Shown here piece by piece: positions 24,016 to 32,411 of a stretch of DNA of 64,000 nt. Every line of letters begins with the position of its first letter. The first letter of the stretch is position 1. The position numbers were made by a program, and so were the translations under genes. The notes beneath the pieces are model-generated. The model ran no database searches. It was not told the DNA's origin and was given only the letters and a program-made list of their open reading frames with translations. Source of the stretch: Bacillota bacterium (lineage in GTDB: Bacteria > Bacillota > Bacilli > Paenibacillales > NBRC-103111); NCBI GenBank assembly GCA_023388055.1, contig JAEWGW010000019.1, positions 281,888-345,887 of the forward strand, written 5' to 3'.

Positions 24016-24948
24016 ATGGAGAAAACATTGATTTTCGGCCATAAGAATCCGGATACGGATACCATTTGCTCTGCGCTGGTGTATGCCGATCTGAAGACGA
24101 AGCTGGGCCAACAGGTGGAAGCGGTGCGTCTGGGCGAAATCAGCGGTGAAACCCGCTATGCGCTGGACTATTTCAAGGTGGAGGCTCCGCGGCTGGTGGA
24201 AGCTGTTGCCGCCGAGACCAAAACGGTGATTCTGGTGGACCACAATGAACGCCAACAAAGCGCTCCCGATATCGACCAAGTCCGTGTGGTAGAGGTGATC
24301 GACCATCACCGTATCTCCAATTTTGAAACCAGCGGCCCTCTGTATTACCGGGCGGAGCCGGTAGGCTGCACCTCCACCATCATCAACAAGCTGTATAAGG
24401 AAAACGGCGTGGCCGTATCCAAGGAAATGGCCGGTCTGATGCTGTCCGCAATTATTTCGGATTCCCTCCTGTTCAAATCCCCCACCTGCACCGAGCAGGA
24501 TGTTGCTGCAGCCAAGGAGCTGGCAGCCATCGCCGGGGTCAATGCCGACGAATACGGTCTGGCAATGCTGAAGGCCGGGGCGGATCTTTCCGATAAGTCC
24601 ATCGCCCAGCTGATCTCCCTGGATGCCAAGGAATTCTCCATGAACGGCCGCAAGGTGGAGATTGCCCAGGTGAATGCCGTGGACGTGAACGACGTGCTGT
24701 CCCGCCAAGCGGATCTGGAGTCTGCACTGAATGCGATTATTGCCGAAAAAAACCTGGACCTGTTCCTGTTCGTGGTAACGGACATCCTGAACAGTGATTC
24801 CGTTGGTGTGGCGCTGGGCAAGGAAGCCCAGGCTGTGGAGAAAGCCTACAACGTGAAGCTGGACGGCAACAAGGCGCTGCTGAAGGGTGTGGTCTCCCGC
24901 AAATCCCAGATCGTGCCGGTGCTGACCGACCTGTTCAACAAGGCATAA
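24016..24948 (+). CDS. ppaC: Manganese-dependent inorganic pyrophosphatase
   Basis: A 310-residue DHH-family (type II) pyrophosphatase, closely similar along its whole length to Bacillus PpaC. Metal motifs: FGHKNPDTDTICSA, VDHNERQ, the signature DHH in VIDHHRISNFE, and the C-terminal VVSRKSQIVPVL substrate-binding Arg/Lys. It hydrolyses pyrophosphate in the cytoplasm with Mn2+. ATG 24016 is chosen over ATG 24010 because GAGG at 24004 is then eight bases away. Single-gene unit with its own promoter and terminator. Confidence 0.97.
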   Translation: MEKTLIFGHKNPDTDTICSALVYADLKTKLGQQVEAVRLGEISGETRYALDYFKVEAPRLVEAVAAETKTVILVDHNERQQSAPDIDQVRVVEVIDHHRISNFETSGPLYYRAEPVGCTSTIINKLYKENGVAVSKEMAGLMLSAIISDSLLFKSPTCTEQDVAAAKELAAIAGVNADEYGLAMLKAGADLSDKSIAQLISLDAKEFSMNGRKVEIAQVNAVDVNDVLSRQADLESALNAIIAEKNLDLFLFVVTDILNSDSVGVALGKEAQAVEKAYNVKLDGNKALLKGVVSRKSQIVPVLTDLFNKA

Positions 24949-24988
24949 TTCTTGCTTTTGGCTCATCCCGAAATGTATCCCGCAACAC

Positions 24989-25030
24989 ACCCGCCCGGCT
25001 CAGCCTGAGTCCGGCGGGTTTTATTTTTTT
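24989..25030 (+). terminator. Terminator after ppaC
   Basis: ACCCGCC...GGCGGGT stem with an inner CTCAG/CTGAG element, followed by a T-rich tract. Confidence 0.85.
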
Positions 25031-25053
25031 GATGCGCAGTATCTGATCCCGCA

Positions 25054-25103
25054 TTGACAAAGCCGCAGCATAAACGTAAGCTGATAGTTAGATATCGAAC
25101 TAT
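25054..25103 (+). promoter_or_regulatory. marR promoter and MarR-type operator
   Basis: TTGACA (25054-25059), 17-base spacer, weak TAAGCT (25077-25082). A 20-bp palindrome (25084-25103, ATAGTTAGAT / ATCGAACTAT, nine of ten positions paired) begins at the expected start of transcription, a typical autoregulated MarR arrangement. Confidence 0.75.
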
Positions 25104-25138
25104 TGAATGCAATTTATATGATCCTGAGGAGGGGCATT

Positions 25139-25663
25139 ATGCAACAGGGTGAAGACCAGCCGGACCGGCATTCCGTCCAAGGTCAGGAGCAGCCAGTGCG
25201 GAGGGGGATTCTGCCGTGGGAATCGGAGGAACAGATCGGCTCGCTTTTGAAATTGACGTCCATGAGCATGCGCAAACGGATCGAAAAAGCGCTGCGCCCC
25301 CTGGGTTTGACCCAGCAGCAGGGCATGACTCTGCGGATTCTGCTCCATAATCCCGGCTCCACCCATTCGGATCTTGAGCGGATTCTGCGGATTGAAAAGC
25401 CCAGTGTAACCAATCTGATTAGTGTGATGGAAAGACGGGGGTGGGTGGTCCGCAGGAAGGACGCGCAGGATGCCCGGTTTAAGAAGATTTATTTGACCCC
25501 CGAGGGGGAGATGCTTGCCGGGGACATTGCGGAGACGGTGGATCAGACCAAAGCAAGGATGATGGACGCTTTAAGCGCCGAGGAAACGCTGCTCCTGAAA
25601 ACTCTGCTGAAGAAGCTGCGCAAGGCTTGGGAGGACGATCCCCAGGAGGAAGAAAAGCAGTAG
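25139..25663 (+). CDS. MarR-family transcriptional regulator
   Basis: A 174-residue protein starting at MQQGEDQ behind GAGGAGGGG. After a charged N-terminal extension of about 35 residues comes a winged helix, with helix pair HSDLERILRIEKPSVTNLISVM and wing GWVVRRKDAQDARFKKIYLTPEG, all diagnostic for MarR. A C-terminal helix serves dimerisation. The following MFS transporter starts 46 bases downstream. MarR/MFS pairs usually form a repressor-efflux unit that responds to the exported compound. Confidence 0.93.
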   Translation: MQQGEDQPDRHSVQGQEQPVRRGILPWESEEQIGSLLKLTSMSMRKRIEKALRPLGLTQQQGMTLRILLHNPGSTHSDLERILRIEKPSVTNLISVMERRGWVVRRKDAQDARFKKIYLTPEGEMLAGDIAETVDQTKARMMDALSAEETLLLKTLLKKLRKAWEDDPQEEEKQ

Positions 25664-25709
25664 GCATGTATGTGAAGAAGGCATTTTATCTTACACCAGG
25701 GAGGGCAAC

Positions 25710-27110
25710 ATGAAGCAACAACACAACCGTCCGGCGGCTTCATCCAATGCGGAAAAGCTGCTGAAGGTGCTGGTTTTCACACTGGTTTTTTCGGTTATGA
25801 ACGCGTCCATTTTCAATGTGGTGCTGCCGGTGATCGGCAAGGAATTTAAGCTGAACCCTTCCGATTTGAGCTGGGTATCCACCGGGTATATGATCGTATA
25901 TGCCATCGGCTCCGTCACCTACGGCAAGCTTGCCGACCGGTACCGTCTGAAGGATCTGCTGTCCTTCGGCCTGGTGCTGTTTGCGCTGGGTTCGCTGGTA
26001 GGGGTAGCGGCAGTGGACTATTGGATGATTATCCTGGCCCGGGTGCTGCAGGCTGCTGGGGCTTCGGTTATTCCGGCTACGGGGATGATTATTCCTGTCC
26101 GGTATTTTCCGCCGGAGGAGAGGGGCAGGGCGTTGGGTACCTCCACCATCGGCTTGGCGCTGGGATCGGCTATGGGACCCATCGTTTCGGGTTTTGTCAC
26201 CGGCTTCGCCAGCTGGCGCTTCTTGTTCCTGGTTTCCGTGCTACCGCTGATGACGCTGCCCTTTTACCGGAAGTATCTGGATGATGAAAAAGGGGCCCCG
26301 CGGCCCATCGATTATATCGGCGGAGCGTTGCTGGCCGGAACCGTATCCCTTCTGCTGTTGTCCATTACCCGCGGGAGCCTGCTGTTCCTGACTGGCGGAT
26401 TGGGTCTGGGTGTGCTGTTGGTCTGGCGGCTGCTCAGCACTCCCGAACCCTTCGTAAATCCGGCTATGTTCCGTAACCGCAGCTATACGGCAGGGATCAT
26501 CGTCGCTTTCCTGGCCAATGCCATGAGCTTCGGGATGCCCTTCATTACGCCGCAATTCCTGAGCCGTTTAAACGGACTTACGCCTTTGCAGATCGGGCTT
26601 GTGCTGTTTCCGGCTGCCCTGGTGACCGCTTATATGGGGCGAAAGGGAGGCCGGCTGGCCGATACACGGGGCAACCCGGCACTGGTGCTGACGGCATCTG
26701 TACTTCTGTTCTGCTGCTTTATGCTGCTGTCGGTATTCGTAGGTTTATCTCCGTACTGGATTATGCTGATGCTGATCTTCGGCAATGTGGGGCAGTCCTT
26801 TATGGGCATCGCCATGTCCAATACAGTCTCGCGGACGCTGAAGCGGGAGGAAACCGGCGTGGGCATGGGGCTGTTCTCCATGCTGAACTTTATTTCCGGC
26901 GCTGCGGCTACCGGCCTGATCGGCAAGCTGCTGGATTCCGGCTCTGTCAGCTTCCGGCTGAATCCTCTGCTTGTTTTGCATGAAGGAGCGCTGTACAGCA
27001 ATATTTTTCTGTCCTTGGGAGCGGGAACGGTGCTGGTGGCGTTCTTGTATCTGAGCGGCTTTGGGAAGGGCAAACGCGCATCGGAAGCGGGTATGAAAAC
27101 AGGAAATTGA
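25710..27110 (+). CDS. MFS multidrug-type efflux transporter (DHA2-like)
   Basis: A 466-residue membrane protein with about 14 predicted helices. It shows the MFS motif A variant YGKLADRYRLKD between helices 2 and 3, and LARVLQAAGASVIPATGM and LGTSTIGLALGSAMGPIVSG, which resemble motifs B and C of drug:proton antiporters. The overall pattern is closest to the TetA(L)/TetB-like DHA2 group of Gram-positive bacteria. Substrate unknown. GGGAGGG precedes the ATG. It is under the same MarR operator as the gene before it. Confidence 0.9.
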   Translation: MKQQHNRPAASSNAEKLLKVLVFTLVFSVMNASIFNVVLPVIGKEFKLNPSDLSWVSTGYMIVYAIGSVTYGKLADRYRLKDLLSFGLVLFALGSLVGVAAVDYWMIILARVLQAAGASVIPATGMIIPVRYFPPEERGRALGTSTIGLALGSAMGPIVSGFVTGFASWRFLFLVSVLPLMTLPFYRKYLDDEKGAPRPIDYIGGALLAGTVSLLLLSITRGSLLFLTGGLGLGVLLVWRLLSTPEPFVNPAMFRNRSYTAGIIVAFLANAMSFGMPFITPQFLSRLNGLTPLQIGLVLFPAALVTAYMGRKGGRLADTRGNPALVLTASVLLFCCFMLLSVFVGLSPYWIMLMLIFGNVGQSFMGIAMSNTVSRTLKREETGVGMGLFSMLNFISGAAATGLIGKLLDSGSVSFRLNPLLVLHEGALYSNIFLSLGAGTVLVAFLYLSGFGKGKRASEAGMKTGN

Positions 27111-27183
27111 CAGCAGGCGGGGCTTCCCCCATACTGGGAGGAAAAAATGCCGGCGACAAACCGGCTTGTGGAGGCAAACAGAC

Positions 27184-27483
27184 ATGTTGGAAATTACAGG
27201 CTACAGTGTGGAATGGATCCGGGACCCTTTCGGTATTATTCAGGGGAAGCGTTATGAGTTTCTTCTGGATATCCAGGTGGAGGAGGACGACGAGATGTAC
27301 TCCCCCCACGGGCTGACCCTGCGGGTGATCTATCTGGCGGATGGCGAGGCGTCCAAGATTGTGAAGTATGAGTTTTTGGAAAAGAGTACGGGCAAATATC
27401 TCGATTTCGATATGGTTGAGGAGGAGTACGCTGAAACTCTGGCATTCTGTCAAGCCCATTATGCCGAGGCCGAGGAAGACTAA
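27184..27483 (+). CDS. DUF6509-like small protein
   Basis: A 99-residue acidic protein starting MLEITGYSVEWIRDPFGI behind GGAGG. The pattern of an N-terminal DPFGI motif, RYEFLLDIQVEEDDE and a C-terminal FCQAHYAEAEE fits the uncharacterised DUF6509 family of Bacilli, sometimes annotated as a pilus assembly protein without evidence. Cytoplasmic, no membrane segment. It follows the MFS gene by 73 bases, with a GCCGG-N7-CCGGC hairpin between, so it may be on the same transcript or separate. Confidence 0.7.
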   Translation: MLEITGYSVEWIRDPFGIIQGKRYEFLLDIQVEEDDEMYSPHGLTLRVIYLADGEASKIVKYEFLEKSTGKYLDFDMVEEEYAETLAFCQAHYAEAEED

Positions 27484-27502
27484 GCCGTGTATGGATTAGC
27501 TC

Positions 27503-27683
27503 AAATGCAAAAGTGCAGTTATTTCCGGCGACGGACTGCGAAATGGCAGGTTTAACTGCAAAAGTGCAGTTATTCCTAGCAAAAAAGCCCCGAACCAAGG
27601 TTCGGGGCAAAAATAACTGCATTTTTGCATTTGGGCGGCACAGCGGGAGGGCTGTGGCAGAAAATAACTGCACTTTTGCAGTT
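27503..27683. repeat. 50-bp-phased repeat array C (two forward, two reversed units)
   Basis: Core TGCAAAAGTGCA forward at 27506-27517 and 27557-27568, and reversed at 27618-27629 and 27669-27680. Spacing is 51 within each pair and all four are symmetric about 27593. Each unit continues with GTTATT. Units 1 and 3 share AAATGC; units 2 and 4 share AACTGC. The gap between convergent genes at 27484-27899 holds this array, a central hairpin and a minisatellite, but no gene. Confidence 0.88.
27587..27608 (-). terminator. Hairpin at centre of array C, minus-strand terminator
   Basis: GCCCCGAACC / GGTTCGGGGC, 10-bp perfect stem with a two-base loop. On the minus strand it is followed by TTTTTT, so it probably ends the GH105 transcript. 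Confidence 0.75.
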
Positions 27684-27730
27684 CAGCCGCAACCGAGCCG
27701 CTGCCCAGGCTTCACATCCTGCTGAAACCC

Positions 27731-27794
27731 AGTCACAACCAGTCACAACCGAGCCGCAACCGAGCCACAACCCAGCCACAACCCAGCCACAACC
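27731..27794 (+). repeat. 10-11-bp minisatellite
   Basis: Six head-to-tail units of AGTCACAACC or CAGCCACAACC type. Near-identical YTCACATCCTGC words flank it at 27711-27722 and 27799-27810. Confidence 0.85.
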
Positions 27795-27899
27795 CAGGCC
27801 TCACATCCTGCCGAAAGCCAGCCGCTGTTGGCATCCTGCCTGCCCTTGGGGATGACCCCCTAACTAATGCTCGATTAGTTCAGCTGAGCGCCTCTAGCC

Positions 27900-28949
27900 T
27901 TAGCCAGCTAAGGCTTCAGCCAGCAGGATCAGCGTGAGCCCCTGGCCGTACAGGCTGGGATAACACGGGATCTGGTTGTAGGCCTCCACGGTGGGCATCA
28001 CCGGTGTGCCGCCGGAAACGCCGAGGACGGTGCCGTCTGCGTCAATTTGGGCGAGCACACCCTGGAGCGCACGGCGGGCCGGCTCCAGCACCTCGTCCCC
28101 CAGCAAGCCCATGCGTCTGGCCTTCAGCAAACCCGCTGCAATCCCGGCGCTGCCGGAGGTCTCCGGGTAGAAGCCAGATTGGTCCATAACCGTGTTCCAC
28201 AGGCCGTCGTCCCGCTGATATGCCAGCAGCCCCTGCATCATTCGTTTATACCGGCGAATAATATCCGCGCCACCAGGAACAATGCCGTCGATTTCCTCCA
28301 GAATCATGGGGGTCCCAACGGCGATCCAGGCATTGGCCCGGGTCCATCGGGCGGCGGACATATGGTCCTGGGCGATGCAGTTCCAGCCGTGGAACAACAC
28401 CCCGGTCTCCTCATCCTGGAGGAGGGACAGGTGGAGCTCCAGCTGCCGCAGGGCTTCAGCGGTATAGGCGCTGTCCCCGGTGAGACGGCCCAAGCGGACC
28501 AGGAACAGCACAGCCATAAAAATCGTGTCCGCCCATACCTGCTCGGGGAAGCTGGCATTTTCCGTGACCGTATGCTCGAAAGCGCCTTCACGCGTACGCG
28601 GGGCTTCATGCAGCATCCATTGTCCGATCCGGACGGCGGTATCCAGCAAAACGGCGTCGCCGGTTTGCCGGTACAGAGCCGGGAAGATGGCGAAGGGCGC
28701 CATGGAATTAATCACCTTCATTTGCTCCGATTGATGCAGATTCTGACGGGCCCAACTGATCAGCTGCTCCATCAGCTCAGCCCGACCATTTTGTTCATAA
28801 TACTCCAATAGGGCTATAACACCGACACCGGGCACCCAATCCCAGTGATGGATATCCATCCCCCAGTTGCCAGTATGGTCCTCCAGCATTTTGCCGCATA
28901 CGCTCTGTGCTTTTTGTGCCAAAATTTCCGGAGCTTCCGTGATTGACAT
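27900..28949 (-). CDS. GH88/GH105 unsaturated rhamnogalacturonyl hydrolase
   Basis: A 349-residue alpha6/alpha6-barrel protein; ATG 28949 has GGGAGG nine bases upstream. HHWDWVPGVGVIALLEYY, FPEQVWADTIFMAV (the catalytic Asp equivalent of YteR), WTRANAWIAVG and YPETSGSAGIAAGLL are the family landmarks. These enzymes hydrate and cleave the terminal unsaturated galacturonic acid from rhamnogalacturonan fragments. There is no signal peptide, so it is cytoplasmic. It is divergent from an AraC regulator that probably controls it, and fits the rhamnose genes at 43-49 kb. Confidence 0.9.
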   Translation of the reverse strand: MSITEAPEILAQKAQSVCGKMLEDHTGNWGMDIHHWDWVPGVGVIALLEYYEQNGRAELMEQLISWARQNLHQSEQMKVINSMAPFAIFPALYRQTGDAVLLDTAVRIGQWMLHEAPRTREGAFEHTVTENASFPEQVWADTIFMAVLFLVRLGRLTGDSAYTAEALRQLELHLSLLQDEETGVLFHGWNCIAQDHMSAARWTRANAWIAVGTPMILEEIDGIVPGGADIIRRYKRMMQGLLAYQRDDGLWNTVMDQSGFYPETSGSAGIAAGLLKARRMGLLGDEVLEPARRALQGVLAQIDADGTVLGVSGGTPVMPTVEAYNQIPCYPSLYGQGLTLILLAEALAG

Positions 28950-29075
28950 AACACATTCCTCCCGCAAGGTTTGATATACTCTTACTATAACGCGGGAGTG
29001 AGGGCGGGTCTTGGGCAATTCTCCTGCAATCATTGGACAATTGTGAACTGGGCGTTGCTATAGGAGGGATACATC

Positions 29076-29993
29076 ATGGGGACGGATGACCAAACAGTGG
29101 TGCAGGAAGTATTTTTTGTGGACGATGTGACCAACAGCGCGTTATTGGCCTTTCCCGTTGGCTGTGTGTCCCGCACGAAGGACATCCAGCAGCCGTTTCT
29201 GCATGCCCATGACGGGTATGAGTTGTACATGTGTTTGTCCGGCCGGGGCAAAATGTTGGCGGGAGGCAGGGTCCATGAGGTGGCAGCCGGGAGTCTGGTG
29301 GTGATCCATCCGGGTGCCCTGCATATGCCGCGCTCCGTACCGAAGGAGCCGTTTCACCGCTACATTGTCAGCATCGACAAGGACTATCTGGAGGAGCTGG
29401 CGGATAAGGAGTCCGGCTTCGGGGGCAATGCCGTCACCCGGTGGCTGCCCAAGGAGGAGCCCTCCATATGCTGGCAGCTGAACGGACGGCAGCTTCTGGC
29501 GCTGCAGGATATTTTGGCCCAGCTGGAACGGGAATTGGATGAACGCAAGGAATGCTTCTCCCTGGCTGCACACAGTCTGGTGCTCCAGTTATTCGTGGCG
29601 CTGGGCCGGTACCAGGAGGAGCAGGCGCCCGGCACAGCCGGGAATGGCGAGCGCAAGCAGCTGGTGGAGGAAATGATGGGTCTGGTAGCGGAGGGCTACC
29701 GGGAAACACTGCGCATTGAGTCGCTGTGCCGCCGGTTTCATCTGTCCCGCTCGTATCTTCACCGGATTTTCAAGCAGGAGACGGGGCTGTCCATTACCGA
29801 ATACCTGATTGCTTACCGGATCAACAAGGCCAAGGAGGCTCTGGAGTCCGGCTCTCTGCCGCTGGCGGAGGTGGCGTTATCCTCGGGGTTTCAGGATTTG
29901 TCCCATTTTTGCCGAATGTTCAAGCGCCTGACCGGGGTCACACCAGGACATTACCGCAGAAGCGGCGCCAGCCTGAAGGGGTATCATGCTTGA
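29076..29993 (+). CDS. AraC-family regulator with cupin sensor
   Basis: A 305-residue protein with AGGAGG before the ATG. N-terminal cupin core PFLHAHDGYELYMCLSGRG and PGSLVVIHPGALH-like strands (about 40-105). C-terminal double HTH: LCRRFHLSRSYLHRIFKQET and LSSGFQDLSHFCRMFKRLTG then TPGHYRR. This layout is common for regulators of pectin and xylan genes in Paenibacillaceae. It is divergent from GH105, sharing a 126-base promoter region. The inducer is probably an oligogalacturonide or rhamnose-containing product, which is inference. Confidence 0.9.
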   Translation: MGTDDQTVVQEVFFVDDVTNSALLAFPVGCVSRTKDIQQPFLHAHDGYELYMCLSGRGKMLAGGRVHEVAAGSLVVIHPGALHMPRSVPKEPFHRYIVSIDKDYLEELADKESGFGGNAVTRWLPKEEPSICWQLNGRQLLALQDILAQLERELDERKECFSLAAHSLVLQLFVALGRYQEEQAPGTAGNGERKQLVEEMMGLVAEGYRETLRIESLCRRFHLSRSYLHRIFKQETGLSITEYLIAYRINKAKEALESGSLPLAEVALSSGFQDLSHFCRMFKRLTGVTPGHYRRSGASLKGYHA

Positions 29994-30031
29994 CGGACGG
30001 GTTATTTTATAGAAGGAAGAAGGGGTTCTTT

Positions 30032-30508
30032 TTGATCAAAAATGAGAAAATCAAAGCGGCTGAGGTTAAGCTTACCGGCCTCCAGGGGGAGGATCTGGGC
30101 GTTGTCCCCACTGCCGAGGCATTGGCTATGGCGAAGAAGCTGAAGGTGGATCTGGTATGCACCTCTCTTCTGGAGAGTCCCCCACCCTGCAGGCTGGCAG
30201 GTGCGGGTGCGGTGCGCCAGGAGAAGGAGCAGGTGAAGAAGCAGGAGCGTCCGGCCAAGGTGAAGGAGCTGCGGCTCACCCCCCACATCGAGGAGCATGA
30301 TCTGGAGGTCAAAAAAAGCCAGGCGGAGCGCCTTTTGCGCGGCGGGGATGCCGTTCTGCTGAAGGTGGTGCTCAGCGGAAGCAAGGAAGGGGCCCAGGCC
30401 AAGGCGCTCTTGGAGGAGCTCACAAAAGCGCTGGCACCCTGTGGTAAACGTCAAACGGGCATCCAGCTAAGCGGCAAACAAGCCATGGTCCAACTAGATC
30501 CCTTATGA
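30032..30508 (+). CDS. Divergent translation initiation factor IF-3-like protein
   Basis: A 158-residue protein with an IF-3 layout, starting at TTG 30032 behind GAAGGAAGAAGGGG. The N-terminal domain opens IKNEKIKAAEVKLTGLQGE and continues LGVVPTAEALAMAKK and VDLVCTSLLESPPPC. The C domain has KELRLTPHIEEHDLEVK and RLLRGGDAVLLKV. Residues usually fixed in IF-3 are lost: MDYGKF becomes AGAGAV and FRGRE becomes LSGSK. It is not followed by rpmI-rplT, as true infC is. It is therefore probably a second, specialised or decaying IF-3. The stop codon lies inside a 36-bp repeat. The rest of the translation machinery is not nearby. Confidence 0.75.
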   Translation: MIKNEKIKAAEVKLTGLQGEDLGVVPTAEALAMAKKLKVDLVCTSLLESPPPCRLAGAGAVRQEKEQVKKQERPAKVKELRLTPHIEEHDLEVKKSQAERLLRGGDAVLLKVVLSGSKEGAQAKALLEELTKALAPCGKRQTGIQLSGKQAMVQLDPL

Positions 30509-30603
30509 GGCGGACTTCTTATGGTCCCGTTGGATCCTTTGTGAAGCGGACTTCTTATAGTCCATCCGGATCCCCGGTTAGGCGGACTTATCCCAATCCG
30601 TCT
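30498..30603 (+). repeat. 36-bp tandem repeat downstream of IF-3-like gene
   Basis: Units at 30498-30533, 30534-30569 and a partial one from 30570, with the shared word GCGGACTTCTTAT (GCGGACTTAT in the last). The first unit contains the last codons and stop of the IF-3-like gene. Confidence 0.8.
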
Positions 30604-30656
30604 CCGGCAGATGCGGGGGATGGTGCACATACGTTCAGGGAAGGAGCATAGACACC

Positions 30657-32411
30657 ATGTCTTATCTGAGCAAATATGCCCGGAAATACGGCAGATGGTT
30701 TGGGTTTGCCGTTTTTTTTCTGACGGTGGAGGCGCTTTGCGATCTGCTCCTGCCGACGATCCTGTCCAAAGTCATCGACGAGGGGATTGCCCTGGAGCGG
30801 ATGGATACGGTTTGGAAGCTGGGCGGCCTGATGCTGGGCATTACAGCGGTGGGGGCCCTGGCGGCCTGTACCCGCAATGTGCTGGCCAGCCGGGTATCCC
30901 AGGCCTTCGGCACGGAGCTGCGCTCCGATCTGTTCCGCAAGATCCAGTCCTTAACCTTTGACAGCATGGACCGGTTTGACCGGGCGTCACTCTTGACCCG
31001 GCTGACCAATGATGTAACCCAGGTGCAGAACTTCACCAACGGACTTATGCGTATTTTTGTCAAAGCGCCCCTGACCTGCATCGGCAGTCTGATTATGGCC
31101 ATCCGGCTGAATCCCCGGCTGTCCGTGATCCTGCTGATTGTGATTCCCCTGGTGGGTGTCCTGATTTTGATCAACATGCGGATTGGATTGCCCCGTTACC
31201 TGAAGGTGCAGAAGGCCATGGACCGGATGAATCTGGTGCTTCGGGAGTATTTGTCCGGAGTCCGAGTGGTGAAGGCCTTCAACCGCTTCCGTTATGAAAC
31301 GGACAAAATGGAAACGGCTAATCTGGAGTACCAGACCCGCTCCATTAAGGTCATGCGGGCGATGGCCGCCTTTAATCCGGCGGTGACGCTGACGGTGAAC
31401 GCAGGTATTTTGGCTGTGCTGTGGTATGGCGGCCTGCGGGTGGACAGCGGGGATATGCAGGTGGGGCATATTGTCGCCTTTGTCAACTACATGACGCAAA
31501 TTTTGTTCTCCCTGATGATGATCTCCATGGTGCTGATGATGTTCGTGCGGGCCCGTGCCTCCTCCCAACGGATCAGTGAGGTGTTCGCCGACGACAGTGC
31601 CATGACCTGGAGCAAACCGGCTGTTGCCCAGCCGGAGGTGCCGGGGCGGATCGAATTCCGCCATGTCACCTTTACTTACGGGTCCGCCGATGGAAATAAG
31701 GGCAAGCCGGTGCTGAACGGAATCGATTTGGTATGTGAGCCGGGGCAAACGGTGGGGATTATCGGGTCAACAGGCTCGGGTAAAAGCACCCTGGTCAGCC
31801 TGATCCCCCGTTTCTATGATGCAGATTCCGGCCAGGTGCTGGTGAACGGGCAGGATGTGCGCACCATGGACCCATCTTCGCTGCGGGAGCGAATTGCGGT
31901 GGTTCCGCAGAAATCGGTGCTGTTCTCCGGCTCCATCAAGGATAATATCCGGTGGGGCAAGGAGCAGGCGGACGACGGCGAGATAGAAGCGGCTGCACGG
32001 ATTGCCGGCGCCCACGACTTTATCGCGGCTTTCGCGGAAGGGTATGACACCCGGATCGGACAGAAGGGTGTTAATCTCTCCGGCGGTCAAAAGCAGCGGA
32101 TTTCCATTGCCAGAGGGCTGATCCGCAAACCCGACATTCTGATTCTGGATGACAGCACCAGTGCTGTGGATGTGATTACCGAAGCCCGGATCAAGGAGGC
32201 CCTGCGCCGGGAAACCAGGGGCATGACCTGCCTGCTTATCGCCCAGCGGATTACCTCCGTCATGGATGCGGACCGGATTCTGGTGCTGGAGCATGGGGAG
32301 ATTGCCGGTTTGGGCACCCATGATGAGCTGTTGGCCAACTGCCGGGTGTACCGGGAAATCTATGCGTCGCAAACCGGAAAGGAGGCGGTTCCCCATGTCC
32401 AAGGAGAATAA
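30657..32411 (+). CDS. ABC exporter half-transporter, subunit 1 (degenerate catalytic site)
   Basis: A 584-residue protein: six-helix type-IV exporter domain (about 1-310) then an ATPase domain with Walker A GSTGSGKSTL, signature LSGGQKQRISIARG and Walker B ILILDDSTSAVD. The residue after the Walker B Asp is Asp instead of the catalytic Glu. In heterodimeric exporters such as BmrCD or LmrCD one site is degenerate like this. GGAAGGAG precedes the ATG. The next gene overlaps it by 17 bases and encodes the partner. Substrate is probably a hydrophobic compound or lipid. Confidence 0.92.
   Translation: MSYLSKYARKYGRWFGFAVFFLTVEALCDLLLPTILSKVIDEGIALERMDTVWKLGGLMLGITAVGALAACTRNVLASRVSQAFGTELRSDLFRKIQSLTFDSMDRFDRASLLTRLTNDVTQVQNFTNGLMRIFVKAPLTCIGSLIMAIRLNPRLSVILLIVIPLVGVLILINMRIGLPRYLKVQKAMDRMNLVLREYLSGVRVVKAFNRFRYETDKMETANLEYQTRSIKVMRAMAAFNPAVTLTVNAGILAVLWYGGLRVDSGDMQVGHIVAFVNYMTQILFSLMMISMVLMMFVRARASSQRISEVFADDSAMTWSKPAVAQPEVPGRIEFRHVTFTYGSADGNKGKPVLNGIDLVCEPGQTVGIIGSTGSGKSTLVSLIPRFYDADSGQVLVNGQDVRTMDPSSLRERIAVVPQKSVLFSGSIKDNIRWGKEQADDGEIEAAARIAGAHDFIAAFAEGYDTRIGQKGVNLSGGQKQRISIARGLIRKPDILILDDSTSAVDVITEARIKEALRRETRGMTCLLIAQRITSVMDADRILVLEHGEIAGLGTHDELLANCRVYREIYASQTGKEAVPHVQGE

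Noticed and set aside
27625..27855. Plus-strand frame encoding a Gln/Pro/Thr repeat peptide
   Set aside because: It is a translation of the minisatellite and of array C; no ribosome site and no credible protein.
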